Part shown: positions 1-9,923 of the stretch, one piece after another
How positions within the stretch are numbered: the stretch's first letter is position 1
Layout of the letters: the number at the start of each line of letters is the position of its first letter
Assembly: GCA_004014935.1 (NCBI GenBank)
Contig: CP025325.1
Coordinates: 124,001 to 188,000, forward strand
Direction of reading: 5' to 3'
Origin: Saccharomycopsis malanga
Taxonomy: Eukaryota; Ascomycota; Saccharomycetes; Ascoideales; Saccharomycopsidaceae
Length of the DNA: 64,000 nt
Position numbers and translations under genes: made by a program
Notes under the pieces: model-generated
Databases searched by the model: none
Seen by the model: only the letters and a program-made list of their open reading frames with translations
Told to the model about the DNA's origin: nothing

Positions 1-923
1 GTGACTACCAGTGCCAGGATGTGGTAAACTACGTAAGAAAACAGAACAACGAAGAGTTGTATCAATTTCATGGTAAATGGTTTTTTGTCAGATATTTCAA
101 TATCCAAGAGCCAGCTTCGTGTGTATTTTCGCTATTTAACTTCATTTCGCATTATCTAGGCTTGCGTATTCTAAACCAGGAGATTATCAAGTTCAAAAAG
201 CTAAATTTGATAAATAATTTGAAATATGTGAACAATCTTATCGTGTTATTTGAAAATTACAAGATTATGTGCAAAATCACACTTTGTGCCTGGACCTTTT
301 CCACAATATTCCACTTGCGAGACTTGGATATCACCGAAAAGTTGGATTATTTCTTTGCCGGGGCCACCGTATTATCTGGCTTGTACATTGCAACTGTAAG
401 ACTATTTAAACTATACAACAACTACAGAGCCCTTCTTCTTTTGAGACTTGCAGTGGCATTTATATACATGTGCCATGTCGTAAGGCTTCTAGTAGATTGG
501 TCCTACACTTACAACATGCAAATCAACATTGTTTGGGCTGTTATACAATACGGTCTGTGGGCCTATTTTTCGGCCACTTGCTATATCAAATACTCCAACT
601 ATTTGTTCAAAAAAGACTTTAAAAAGAAACAGATTGTGGAAAAGCTCCTCGCCGACTCAGCAAAGCTGCAAAACAATTCCACCAACTGGTACATTACATA
701 TCTTAAATACCAGCCTAATGCAGAAAACATCAGGTGTTTAATGCCCATTGGCTTGTCCATCTGGGTTGCCTGCGGCTTGATTTTCGAAGTCTTTGATTTC
801 CCTCCTTATAAAGACGCTATTGATGCCCATTCCTTATGGCATTTGACCACAATCTTACCGGGTTATATATGGTACCACTGGATGGTCTGGGACGGTACCA
901 AATTGAAAGAGCAGATTCTATAG
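1..923 (+). CDS. PER1: Per1-family GPI-lipid remodelling protein, 3' part
   Basis: The reading frame is open from base 3 and enters the window already inside the protein (DYQCQDVV...), so the 5' end lies outside; the first GTG at 21 is not the true start. Visible hallmarks are the QFHGKW and QEPAS motifs that follow the Cys-rich lumenal part of Per1 proteins, about six or seven hydrophobic segments, and the C-terminal DAHSLWH motif (HxxxH). Per1 belongs to the CREST superfamily of membrane hydrolases. In yeast it acts in the ER and removes the sn-2 acyl chain of GPI anchors so that they can be remodelled. The family assignment is strong; the enzymatic role is taken from the family. Length from the window edge is about 306 residues, most of the expected protein. 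Confidence 0.9.
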   Translation, partial: DYQCQDVVNYVRKQNNEELYQFHGKWFFVRYFNIQEPASCVFSLFNFISHYLGLRILNQEIIKFKKLNLINNLKYVNNLIVLFENYKIMCKITLCAWTFSTIFHLRDLDITEKLDYFFAGATVLSGLYIATVRLFKLYNNYRALLLLRLAVAFIYMCHVVRLLVDWSYTYNMQINIVWAVIQYGLWAYFSATCYIKYSNYLFKKDFKKKQIVEKLLADSAKLQNNSTNWYITYLKYQPNAENIRCLMPIGLSIWVACGLIFEVFDFPPYKDAIDAHSLWHLTTILPGYIWYHWMVWDGTKLKEQIL

Positions 924-1408
924 GAGTCGGCGATGTTGTAGTGAATTTACGGGTTGATTTACAGGGAGGATTGAAATTGTTTGCAAATTGTGGGATTTCT
1001 ATGGCTTAGACTTTATTTTTATTAATACTGACAATTGTGAAATTTCTATGGTTTAGATTGTATTATTATTAATACTGAAATCCCTATACTATCAACTTAT
1101 TAATAAATTAATTTGAAAATTATCAATAAAACAGTTTGACAGTCATTTTTCTTTTGATTATTTTCTCCATCCTCAAAACTCTGGCAACTTTTATTTTTCT
1201 TTGTTTGTCCTACCATATAAAACTTGTTTTTTATACTATTCTTCATCATGTATTCAAATAACCTAATAATAAGCAAATTCTTGCTCGATATTTCAATATT
1301 CTTGTTTTAAAATACAATTCTTCATCGTGTAAAAATAATTCAATTTTATATTCACGGCAGAACCTGGAGCCTTTGTAAGAGCATCAATTTATGTTTTAAT
1401 TATTTATG

Positions 1409-1608
1409 GAGCGTATGGCTCAGTAGCCAGTGCTCTCGGGAAATAGAGAAAGGCCTAAAAAGATCAAGGGTGAGAAGATGATGATATAAAATTAGGATCA
1501 GATTTAGATCAACAGGAATAATGGGGTTTTTCCACTGGGGATTAGCAAGTCCTTTAAACATGGTGCGTATATACGAAACTGCTATGTACTGGGCTAAAAA
1601 TATAAGAG
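1409..1608 (+). mobile_element. SINE copy (tRNA-like head, internal part shortened)
   Basis: Starts with a GCGTATGGCTCAGTAG A-box-like head and ends with TACGAAACTGCTATGTACT-GGGC, the family's 3' signature. It lacks a recognisable B box. Its middle (GGTGAGAAGATGATGATATA) is shared only with the opposite-strand copy at 1868-2074, so the two may be a subfamily or have exchanged sequence. Confidence 0.8.
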
Positions 1609-1678
1609 GAGTGAGTTATTAATGGTTTTCTATGTATATATTACGATAACTAGTAGCGATATGTATAAGCTATTGAGG

Positions 1679-1764
1679 TGTGAGATATGAGATATGAGAT
1701 ATGAGATATGAGATATGAGATATGAGATATGAGATATGAGATATGAGATATGAGATATGAGATA
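1679..1764. repeat. 7-bp tandem repeat (TGAGATA)n
   Basis: About 12 nearly perfect copies of TGAGATA lie between the two inverted SINE copies. Confidence 0.95.
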
Positions 1765-1769
1765 CTGAG

Positions 1770-1855
1770 ATGTTTAGTTATTTAGTTATTCAATTATTCA
1801 ATTAGTCAATTATCCAACTATTCAATTATTCAATTATTCAATTATTTACTCATTA
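1770..1855. repeat. Degenerate 9-bp tandem repeat (TTATTCAAT)n
   Basis: Roughly nine degenerate units of TTATTCAAT follow directly on the 7-bp array. Confidence 0.85.
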
Positions 1856-1867
1856 ATCGTATTGGGC

Positions 1868-2074
1868 TCATTCCTATTGATCTAAATCAAACCCTAATTT
1901 TATATCATCATCTTCTCACCCAGTTGGTTGAAATCAACCACTAGACTTTGGTTCAGATCATATTGCAGACAGTTATACTTTGTAAAGTGTTCATGGCAGG
2001 AATCGAACCGGCGTTTCTGTCAGGTCTTTTTTCTCTTCTATAGAGCACCAACCACTGAGCCATACGAACCAGCC
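1868..2074 (-). mobile_element. SINE copy, 5' head and body
   Basis: Read on the minus strand it begins TTCGTATGGCTCAGTGGTTGG (A-box-like), then has a GGTTCGATTCC-type B box near 1998-2006 and the body with the GTTTGATTTAGATCAA stretch. It lacks the usual 3' end. Its distal part is the inverted partner of 1469-1520. Confidence 0.8.
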
Positions 2075-2287
2075 CTAGCTCAATAGGTTTTGATAGATTG
2101 TTTGTATAATAGTATGTAGATTATTTGTTTGGTGATCTTTCAATACATTGTAATTCTTGTTTTATTCTTTTTTGAGATAATAACTGAACTACTCTTTTGT
2201 TATCACTGGCGATTGCCTACAATTGTCCTACTTATACAATTGATCCAACAAAAATTAATCAATGAGAGAAGTAATAATAATAAAAAT

Positions 2288-2412
2288 CTGAGCCCAGTAA
2301 ATACCGGTTGAACAATTCTAATAACATTATATATTTCAACCCCAGTAAATATCATTGAGCAATTCTAATAACATCATATATTTCAAACCCAATGAATATC
2401 AGTTTGTAAGCG
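2288..2412 (-). repeat. Tandemly repeated SINE 3' ends
   Basis: Two and a half units of about 52 bp, each holding the minus-strand SINE 3' signature (ATATTTCAA-CCCAGTAAATATCA) plus AACAATTCTAATAACAT. This looks like local duplication of a SINE tail just downstream of the SDO1 stop. The rest of 924-2443 beyond the repeats listed is AT-rich with no gene. Confidence 0.7.
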
Positions 2413-2443
2413 AATAGAAAAGTTTATATAATACAAGTTTAAA

Positions 2444-3205
2444 CTAAAAGTCTGTATCGCCTTCATTAACGACAGCCATTTCCAAGACCTGGATGGAGCC
2501 TTTGGCTCGGATATTTCCGCCAGCAACCAATTCCATCAACTGTTTATAATTGACAGGGTCGATTACAGCATAGCATTCCCATGTGTCATTGATATACTCT
2601 TCTGAATCTACTTGGTTGATGAGGCCTTTGACGGATTCCATGTGTTTCTTTGCATCTTTGGAATTCCAGGTGATTTTGACCTTCATCTTGGCGCGAGCTA
2701 TTGGGATGATTTGTTTGCTCACCAACAATTTGATAACTTCAAGAGCCTGGCCCTTGGCAGGCTTGTTTGGAGCAATATTGTAGTTTAGTTCGTTCAAGAC
2801 TTTCTGGATGATTGTTGGAGGATATCTTTTTTTGGATTTTGGATTGATACATTTGGCAGACACAATATTCAAAATCTCCTTGTTAAGGTTCTGGATATTT
2901 AGTTGACGTTCTTTCTCCCCTAGTTGGATCTCTCCCTTGGAGAGAATCTCCAACACAATCTTATTGGTGTCTGTAGTTTTGAACGCTTTTTCCAACTCTT
3001 CATTGGGAGCAACCAAGCCTTTGGACACATTCAAAAAGACTCTAGGGATTTGCAACACCTCGTCCAAATCCTTCTCCACACCAGACCGCCAATCCTGGAC
3101 TTTGTTCTGATAGCAGGCGATTTCAAACCGTTTTTTACCTTTCTTTAACCGAACTAGCGAAACATTCGTAAGCCGTATCTGGGACATTGGCTGATTGATA
3201 ACCAT
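2444..3205 (-). CDS. SDO1: Ribosome maturation protein Sdo1 (SBDS)
   Basis: The 253 residues match the SBDS family from end to end (yeast Sdo1 is 250): MVINQP start, then RLTNVSLVRLKKGKKRFEIA, QNKVQDWR, NVSKGLVAP and SKGEIQLGEKERQ in the N-terminal FYSH domain, followed by the central helical and C-terminal ferredoxin-like domains. The family works in the cytoplasm with the GTPase Efl1 to release the anti-association factor Tif6 from new 60S subunits. A second methionine at residue 7 is possible, but MVINQP aligns with the family start. No intron is needed. It ends tail-to-tail with PER1, with SINE debris between them. Confidence 0.95.
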   Translation of the reverse strand: MVINQPMSQIRLTNVSLVRLKKGKKRFEIACYQNKVQDWRSGVEKDLDEVLQIPRVFLNVSKGLVAPNEELEKAFKTTDTNKIVLEILSKGEIQLGEKERQLNIQNLNKEILNIVSAKCINPKSKKRYPPTIIQKVLNELNYNIAPNKPAKGQALEVIKLLVSKQIIPIARAKMKVKITWNSKDAKKHMESVKGLINQVDSEEYINDTWECYAVIDPVNYKQLMELVAGGNIRAKGSIQVLEMAVVNEGDTDF

Positions 3206-4216
3206 TTTGTAGTTTTACGCTGTTTGCTGTGTATTTTGTCAACTATTGCTTATGCAAGTTGATTATATATGTCTATATATGATGATTCCAATGGATATAT
3301 AAGATATCATCATTACTATTTGGAAAATTTTGAAAGAAAAATTCATCAACCGTACACAATCAATATAAAGCTCACATGATCAGACTATTTAATAATATGA
3401 ATCTACAAGAAGGTAAAGTGTAGTTGTAGTGCTCTCTAGAGTGGCAAAGGCTAAATGAACAATATGTGTAGATTATGTGCTTGCGTGAGGGACTGATTGG
3501 GGTCTGCAATCAGTAATTATGGCAGTGTAATATTAAGATGGTTCTGTATTAAACGCAGAATCAGTGAGGTGAAAGGTTGTCTAAAAGGTTGGAAAAAGTC
3601 CAAAATGAGGCAGAAAGTAGAGCGAGTAGCAATATTTAAAGGTAAATGAGGTTTGGAACATTATTGTAGAGAAAGGAGAATGTGAAAGTGAATGCGACGT
3701 AAGTCGGGCCAATAAGAATTGATAAATGAAAAAAGGAGAGCAATTGTAAGCAGAATAGATGAAGAATAATGGAAATAAATGTACTCGATCAGGACTAGAA
3801 GCATATTGTAATATCAAGGATGTATTTGTATTGAACGGAGAATGGGTAAAATGAAAGTTGGCTATATAAAACGGTAGGAGTTTACGGAGAATGGGTAGAA
3901 TAACAGCTTACTATATAAAAAAATAATGGAAGAAATAGAGCAATGCCCAAAAAGAATAATGCGATTTATGGTATTCGATCAAACCATAGAATTAGAAGCA
4001 CTCAGGAGTTTATAGAAAAATGGTCAAGTTTAAAAGTTGTTAAATGTAAATCAATGAGTGTTTTTGCTGATTATTTGACCATTTTCCTGGATTGTGAAGG
4101 GAAACCTGATTATTTGCCAAATTTCCTGGATTGTAAGGGTAAAATCTTGAAATTTTTTTATAAAAGTGCTTGAATAGTCTATGACTTTGCTAACAAAGCT
4201 GTTAGATTTACGGTGT
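3206..4216. other. Intergenic, SDO1 upstream region
   Basis: AT-rich. The motif GGAGAATGGGTA with a following TATATAAAA occurs twice (about 3836-3870 and 3880-3920) and its complement recurs near 33010 and 62540, so it may mark another degenerate repeat. The small open frames at 3581-3817 and 3943-4173 have low-complexity translations and no family resemblance; I do not call them genes. Confidence 0.5.
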
Positions 4217-4333
4217 AATAAATATCTTATATTTCAAACGAGTAAATGTCAGTTTCGTATAATATTCACTAAACTATTCTGCCAGGCCTTTTTCTCTTCT
4301 CAGAGAGCACTAACCACTGAGCCATATGGTCCA
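4217..4333 (-). mobile_element. SINE fragment, 3' end joined to 5' head
   Basis: The minus-strand head (GGACCATATGGCTCAGTGG) and one VNTR-like unit are joined almost directly to the 3' signature, so the body is deleted. Confidence 0.75.
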
Positions 4334-5203
4334 GTAGTGGTGTAAAGTAATAATAGTTTACCGTCTGCGGAAATTTTAATAAATCTTAAAGAAAGAACAA
4401 TGCAATACCTAAAAAGGTGTTTGAGATTTGAGACAACGAAAATAACGAAAAAGTGGTTATTACATGACCACCAACAGACAAGTCCATAATAATGGGTATA
4501 ATGGAGGTTAATTTTAAACAGACGGATAAAAAATATGGAATCTGATGTATTTAGTCGATTAAACCTTAGGAATAACACCCTGGATACCATTTTCTTATGG
4601 TACTGTCTGATTTGAAAGTAATACGCCATTTCAAACAAAATGATAAACTATTTCTACCAAAATTATAATTTCTACCAAAATATTAAGCCATTTTCACCAA
4701 AATCAAAAATAGCCTTACAAGTAGCAACTCGTTTCCCTTATTTATTTATTTTTTTTATATACAATTTTTATTAACATTTTCTGTAATCTCAATTTCTCTT
4801 TATTTTCTTTATTTCTCTTTCTTATTTCTCTTTCTTTCTTTCTTTATTTCTCTTTCTTTCTTACTCATTTTTCTTACTCATTTTTCTTACTCACTTTTCT
4901 TACTTTTTTTCCAACATCTATTTTACTAATTATTCGATTCATTTCAATTATAAGATTTGCTCGTTCAACTTAAAACGCCAATACTAAAGGAAATTGCACA
5001 ATGACCCAGCCAATGTACAAGTAAATAAGATAAATAGCCAATAACAAAGCCGCCTTTTATCTTTACGAGTCCATTTCCGTAAACAAGACGCATATTTTCT
5101 GGTACTAAAAACAATTCTACAGCCTGCTAAATTATTATTTAACCACTAATCCTGATAAATCATTATCTAACCATTAATCCTGATAAATCATCACTATTAA
5201 ACC
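4334..5203. other. Intergenic with long pyrimidine tract
   Basis: No gene seen. From about 4735 to 4920 the plus strand is almost wholly T and C (TTTCTTTCTTTATTTCTC type repeats). Two similar CTGATAAATCAT units lie at 5150-5190, just after the RRM gene's stop. Confidence 0.6.
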
Positions 5204-5794
5204 TCAATACGGGTTAAAACCGCCTCTTCCTCTAAAGGCACCTCTGTAACGGCCTCTGAAGCCGCCTCTGCCTCTTCCTCTTCCCCTGCCACGGGCCAAA
5301 CCCGGGATATTAGTACGTTTTCTGGTGACTTTCAACGGTCTGCCTCTGAACATGCTGTCATTCAACTTTAAAGCTTCTATCACCAACGCAGGGTCTGCAA
5401 ACTCTATGTAAGCAAATCCTTTTGGATGGCCAGAATACTTGTCAAGAAGAATTGTTACGCGGTTTACAGGCCCTGCCCCAGAAGCTTGGAAATGCTTCTG
5501 AAGTTCCTCGGGGGTGGAGCCATAATCAACATTACCTACATATACACTGCGTGCATCGACATCTGATTTGTCCTCTTTGAGAACACTGGAATCTTTTTCC
5601 AATTGGCTCTGCAATTCAACCAATCTGGCTGATTCTTGCTCCATTTTAGCCATCTGAGTTTTCATCAATTCAAGCTCTTTATCGTCGACATTATTATCTG
5701 CAGATCCTGCATCAACAGCAGTACTGATGCTGTTAACGCCGCTTACTGCTGCATTCTGATCATCTGACACCTTGTGTTGCTGTTCTTCCGACAT
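5204..5794 (-). CDS. SGN1: Nuclear poly(A)-binding-type RRM protein (Pab2/Sgn1-like)
   Basis: 196 residues: an acidic N-terminus, a short coiled coil (about 39-70), one RRM (about 82-160) with RNP2 VYVGNVDY and RNP1 KGFAYIEF, then a [14 protein letters not shown] arginine-glycine tail of the kind that is methylated in this family. The TPEELQKHF and [15 protein letters not shown] segments are typical of PABPN1/S. pombe Pab2; S. cerevisiae Sgn1 is the nearest budding-yeast namesake. It probably binds poly(A) or nascent mRNA. Which orthologue name applies is uncertain. It is divergently arranged with the fasciclin gene across about 330 bp. Confidence 0.85.
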   Translation of the reverse strand: MSEEQQHKVSDDQNAAVSGVNSISTAVDAGSADNNVDDKELELMKTQMAKMEQESARLVELQSQLEKDSSVLKEDKSDVDARSVYVGNVDYGSTPEELQKHFQASGAGPVNRVTILLDKYSGHPKGFAYIEFADPALVIEALKLNDSMFRGRPLKVTRKRTNIPGLARGRGRGRGRGGFRGRYRGAFRGRGGFNPY

Positions 5795-5990
5795 GATTCC
5801 TAATTATTATTGTTATCCTACAAGTTTAGTCGAATTTCAATGTAATAATCATCTGTTTAGTAGTAGTAGTACTAATCTCTAAATTTTCACTCAACCACCA
5901 CCACCAACACCCCCATTTTCCCAAAAACACGCACTTTGCGCTATACGCACTCTGCCATCGGCACTAACCGTCATGTGACCGAATATTTGA

Positions 5991-6000
5991 GTCACGTGAT
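5991..6000. promoter_or_regulatory. CACGTG (Cbf1-type) site
   Basis: GTCACGTGAT lies in the divergent promoter of the RRM and fasciclin genes, with a related GTCATGTGAC at 5971-5980. The same 10-mer recurs at 29643 and 49310. A run of T (6106-6120) sits just before the fasciclin start codon. Confidence 0.55.
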
Positions 6001-6123
6001 AATGATATTGGTGGGGGTTGAAGGGTTGATGGGATGGGGGTTTAGAAGTGGATAATATGAGGTTTTTTAATAGGAACAAGAGATAATAATGGATATAGGT
6101 GGGAATTTTTTTTTTTTTTTAAG

Positions 6124-8601
6124 ATGATGGTTTTTTGGCAAGTATGGATAATATTAATGGTGATGGTACTACGAGGAGGGGAAGCGGCGGACGGTTTACA
6201 AGGCGATGAGAGTATGACGGTAATAGATGTGCTATCTGAGCATGCAGAGTTCAGTATGTTTCTTAGGGTGATTCAGAAAAGTGGGATTATACCGTATTTG
6301 AACGGGCTTACGAATATCACGTTGGTGGCGCCGGTGAACTCTGCGTTTGCGTATGAAGGCGAGGAGTTGGCAACGGCCGACTTGAAGCAGTATATAATTG
6401 GGGATTCGATTGTTTCGAGCGATGTCGAGGGCGTAGAGATAGTGGAGAGCTTGGAGGGCAGTGGCGACGGTGTTTTTGCGCCGGTTTTGGTGGAGAAATT
6501 GCACTATGGGCCGGGCCAGGCGGCGGTTTTCACTGTAGATGGCGTACAAGTCGTAGAGTCTGATATGATTGCGTATTCGCAGGATGGCGTAGTTCAAGGA
6601 GTCAACAGGGTGTTGCCGCGGAAAACGGGCCTTTGCGACTTTATTGGCCACCGAACCAGCAACTACAGCGGCCAGTTTGATGTGTTCAGCCGGTTGGTCA
6701 GCGTAGACTACTGTCCTGGGCGCCTTTCGGGCGTGACGGTGTTGCTTGTGGCCGACGAGCACATAGGCTTGAACGGCATTGAGCTCCGGTATCTAGAGTC
6801 GGTCCACGGCACGGCAGACAGAAGACAGCTAGTGAACGCGAGTCTTTTCGAGGGCTACATTGGCGGACGGCTTGCGGGAGCAGACATTGTGCACTTGCAA
6901 GACTTTAACGGCAAAACGGTGCAGTTCCAGACCCTCGGCGGGGGAACCGAGGTGGTTGTAGACGGGCAAAAGGCAGTGCATTCGAATCTTGTCACCAGAA
7001 ATGGCATTGTTCACATCATGAGTGCCTTGGACACCTCTGCCATCCGTTTCTCGGCCCGTAAGTACTTGTATGGGCTAGGCTGCGGCGATTTTGTGCAGCA
7101 GATCGAGTTTCGCGACTTGGAGTATCTAATAGACGATCCGAATGTTGCCCAGACGTTGTTTCTATACAATGAGGACGATGACGACGACAGCGACGACAGC
7201 GACGAGGACAGTACTGCAAACAGCCAACTGATGGCCGTGGCTTCTTCAGCACATAAAAACACACTATTGTATCATTTTGTAGACGGCCATGTTGACGTTT
7301 CGCAGTCTGGGCTTTATGATTCCAAATTTTGTAGTAATAAAAAGATTGGCCACACCTGCCAGAAAATCAAACTCAATATCAACAATCAGGCCATGGTAGT
7401 GATCAATGACGACTCAAGTTTCGATCCAAAGTCGAAAATCAGCATCGGAGAAACCGACATTTACTTTCTCAATAAAGAATACTCATTGCCCTTGACATTG
7501 AAGAAGTCGGTCAACAGATGCACGAAATCAATCAAGTATCTAGAAAAATTCGGTCTTTTGGACTTGAAGAACAACAGAAAAGGCTACACCGTCTTGTTGC
7601 CTTGTTTCGACAGCTGGGCTCGCTTGGATTTGACATTGGATTATTTGGAACACAACAAGACTGCCTTGCAAACCGTTTTGAAAAACAGCATTTTGCACGG
7701 CTTGTTCTACAGCAACATGAACAAATCCACCACTGCCACCACTCTCAATGGCGACACCGTGCAAATCAAACCAGAAAACAACTCCCTAGCATTCAACGGC
7801 AAGCCTTTGGATTTGGACTTGTATAGCGACATCCTCTTTGACCAGGGCGTAGTCTTGCCCATAAACAACGTCTTGATGCCCTCTTCTGTAGACATCACGA
7901 TGCTGGATCTCGTAATAACTGCAAAGGCCCAAAGTTTCATCCAGTTGCTAGCGTTCACAAACTTGTCTCATGTTTTGTCAGACCCAAACTATTCCATCCT
8001 TGTGCCAACGTCCGAATCCTTGCTAAAAGAAAACTTCACCGTCCATACTCCGTTGTCTGTCTTGACATCCTTCTTGAAACTCCACATTCTCCCCAACAAC
8101 TACTCCGACTCCCACGACTCCTTGTTCAATTGCGGCGCCAGAATCCCCACTCTCTTGGAAAGCGTCCATTTGTCTTGCCGGGCCTTTGGCAAAACCTCCC
8201 GGTTGTTGCAAATCGTAGAAGGCTTTGACAACGAAGTCCGTGTGCTCAAGTCTGGCTGCTCTACCCTCGGCGACAAGGCTTGTGTTTTCGTAATAGACCG
8301 TGCTATTCTTCCACTGTGGTTGAACACGGGCAAAAAAATCAAATTCCATTTGCCTTTTGCAGCATTGGGCATCGGTTTCATTTCTGGTATCATCTTTATA
8401 TTTGTCTTTGTCCCTTGTTGCTTGTTGTTTATTGTCGGCAGTAGAGAAAAGCCGGCCCAAGTCGCTGACGAAGAAACCCCTCAAGATCAGCAAACCTTGT
8501 TGCCAAATGACAATACTGCTCAGAATAGCTACAACTCAATCTCCGATGGGAATATCATTCATACCGCCACCAAGCCTCAAAACATTACCCACAGTAGGTA
8601 A
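6124..8601 (+). CDS. Fasciclin (FAS1)-domain membrane glycoprotein, YLR001C-like
   Basis: 825 residues: a signal peptide (about 1-21, cleavage near GEAA), repeated FAS1-type domains (MTVIDVLSEHAEFSMFLRVI with NITLVAPVNSAF near the N-terminus; ITMLDLVITAKAQSFIQLL with YSILVPTSESLL in the C-terminal half), an acidic EDDDDDSDDSDED stretch near 345-365, one transmembrane helix (about 745-770) and a short cytoplasmic tail. The architecture matches the S. cerevisiae vacuolar/membrane protein YLR001C (about 860 aa), whose role is not well defined; FAS1 domains generally mediate adhesion. The second ATG, one codon later, is equally possible as the start. Base composition is GC-richer than the surroundings in the first half. 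Confidence 0.85.
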   Translation: MMVFWQVWIILMVMVLRGGEAADGLQGDESMTVIDVLSEHAEFSMFLRVIQKSGIIPYLNGLTNITLVAPVNSAFAYEGEELATADLKQYIIGDSIVSSDVEGVEIVESLEGSGDGVFAPVLVEKLHYGPGQAAVFTVDGVQVVESDMIAYSQDGVVQGVNRVLPRKTGLCDFIGHRTSNYSGQFDVFSRLVSVDYCPGRLSGVTVLLVADEHIGLNGIELRYLESVHGTADRRQLVNASLFEGYIGGRLAGADIVHLQDFNGKTVQFQTLGGGTEVVVDGQKAVHSNLVTRNGIVHIMSALDTSAIRFSARKYLYGLGCGDFVQQIEFRDLEYLIDDPNVAQTLFLYNEDDDDDSDDSDEDSTANSQLMAVASSAHKNTLLYHFVDGHVDVSQSGLYDSKFCSNKKIGHTCQKIKLNINNQAMVVINDDSSFDPKSKISIGETDIYFLNKEYSLPLTLKKSVNRCTKSIKYLEKFGLLDLKNNRKGYTVLLPCFDSWARLDLTLDYLEHNKTALQTVLKNSILHGLFYSNMNKSTTATTLNGDTVQIKPENNSLAFNGKPLDLDLYSDILFDQGVVLPINNVLMPSSVDITMLDLVITAKAQSFIQLLAFTNLSHVLSDPNYSILVPTSESLLKENFTVHTPLSVLTSFLKLHILPNNYSDSHDSLFNCGARIPTLLESVHLSCRAFGKTSRLLQIVEGFDNEVRVLKSGCSTLGDKACVFVIDRAILPLWLNTGKKIKFHLPFAALGIGFISGIIFIFVFVPCCLLFIVGSREKPAQVADEETPQDQQTLLPNDNTAQNSYNSISDGNIIHTATKPQNITHSR

Positions 8602-8665
8602 ATAATCCATACACATGGCCAGTTTTACCATCTGTGTGCGATTTTCTAGTTTTCATCAATATATT

Positions 8666-8918
8666 GAGACCACTGGGCCAGACAAGAGAAAAAAGACATA
8701 ACAATACCTCGGGTTCGATTCCCATCCAGTCTCTTTTACTCGCTGCTTTTTACGTGAATTCACAGGCAAGTGCAGCTGTCGGAAACACGCCCTAGACCAA
8801 AGTCTGGTGCTTTCCAACCAATTGGGTGGGAATATTATGATTAACTAGACATTTTGGGGTTTTCCTTAGACATATACGAAAATGCTATGTGCGGGGTTTG
8901 AAATATAAGATGTTATGT
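8666..8918 (+). mobile_element. SINE copy, near full length
   Basis: Damaged head, then a clear B box (GGGTTCGATTCCCA), CTCGCTGCTTTTTACG, AGGCAAGTGCAGCTGTC, the GGAATATTATGATTAAC body, and a 3' end CTATGTGCGGGGTTTGAAATA. A good reference for the complete body. Confidence 0.85.
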
Positions 8919-9006
8919 TTATTAAATATTGATGTTTAATTGTGTGTTAAATTTATTGTATTATATTGTAAGTGGTACACTCCAAAAAAGCTCAAGATGA
9001 GGATAT

Positions 9007-9085
9007 CATGATCAAAAGGACATTGGGTTTTGCTACTTTAGGCTCGTATATAGAAATTGGTGGACTCGAAATATAAACTCTTATT
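9007..9085 (+). mobile_element. SINE 3' fragment
   Basis: ATGATCAAAAGGACATTGGG through GGACTCGAAATATAAACTC corresponds to the last third of the element; it is 5'-truncated and diverged. Confidence 0.6.
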
Positions 9086-9241
9086 AGTACATGCAAAATT
9101 TTACATTACAGGAAACCTTTAAGTTGGAGCAAGACTGTAATAAACGTTCAGTTTGATATTAGCAAAAATAAGAATTTGAAATGATTCAAATGGAAAAGAC
9201 GATGGCTTTTTCTGCATCTTACTGATTAATGATGGTACATC

Positions 9242-9912
9242 TTACCAAATTTGAGCAATATTTAATAATTTTTATCAAATTGAACACTATTTAATAATTT
9301 TTACCAAATTGAATACTATTTAATAATTTTTATCAAATTGAACACTATTTAATAATTTTTACCAAATTTCTAACAGACTCTTAAAAACCATTGATTTGCT
9401 CACATCTAACACAATGTATATTTTATTGTTTACCAAATTTCAAAACAATATTTAATAACCTTTACCAAGTTGAGCAATATTTAATAGTTTTTACCAAATC
9501 TCAGTAATAACGAAACTGATATGTACTGGGCTTGAAATATATGATATTATTAAATCTCAGTAATATTTAATAGTTTTTACCAAATCTCCTACAATATCCA
9601 ATAATTTTTACCGAATCTCAACAACATTTACCAGTTTTTACCAAATCTCCTACAAGATCCAATAATTTTTACCAAATCTCAACAATATCCAATAGTTCTT
9701 ACCAAATTCCTAACAGACTCTTAAAAATCATCGATTTGCTCACATCTAACACAATGTATATTTTAGTTTTTACCAAATTTCAAAACAATATTTAATAATC
9801 TTTACCTATTCAAACAATATTTAATAGTTTTTACCAAATTTCAACAATATTTAAACAATTTTTAAACAATTTTTACCACTTTATTTTTACCAAATCTCAA
9901 ACAGTATTTAAT
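9242..9912. repeat. Degenerate 30-bp minisatellite downstream of the aldo-keto reductase
   Basis: About 20 units related to TACCAAATTGAACAATATTT plus AATAATTTT. A higher-order duplication is visible: the block with CTAACAGACTCTTAAAAA and TTTGCTCACATCTAACACAA occurs at about 9365-9430 and again at 9705-9770. A short SINE tail (9509-9551) has inserted into the array. The array abuts the reductase stop codon, so part of it is probably transcribed as 3' UTR. Confidence 0.85.
9509..9551 (+). mobile_element. Strongly 5'-truncated SINE insertion with 13-bp target duplication
   Basis: 43 bp of pure SINE 3' end (AACGAAACTGATATGTACTG onward, ending ATTATT) are flanked on both sides by the perfect repeat AAATCTCAGTAAT (9496-9508 and 9552-9564). 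The flanking array is continuous once the insert and one repeat are ignored. Confidence 0.9.
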
Positions 9913-9923
9913 GATTAGTATCA

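Noticed and set aside
4300-4638. 112-codon minus-strand frame near a SINE head
   Set aside because: Its C-terminal end (TTGPYGSVVSAL) is the translated SINE head, also seen in frames at other copies; composition is not gene-like.
5991-6060. CACGTG followed by AT-rich DNA as a possible point centromere
   Set aside because: No CDEIII-like element follows at the expected distance, and this yeast is probably outside the group with such centromeres; the site fits an ordinary promoter.
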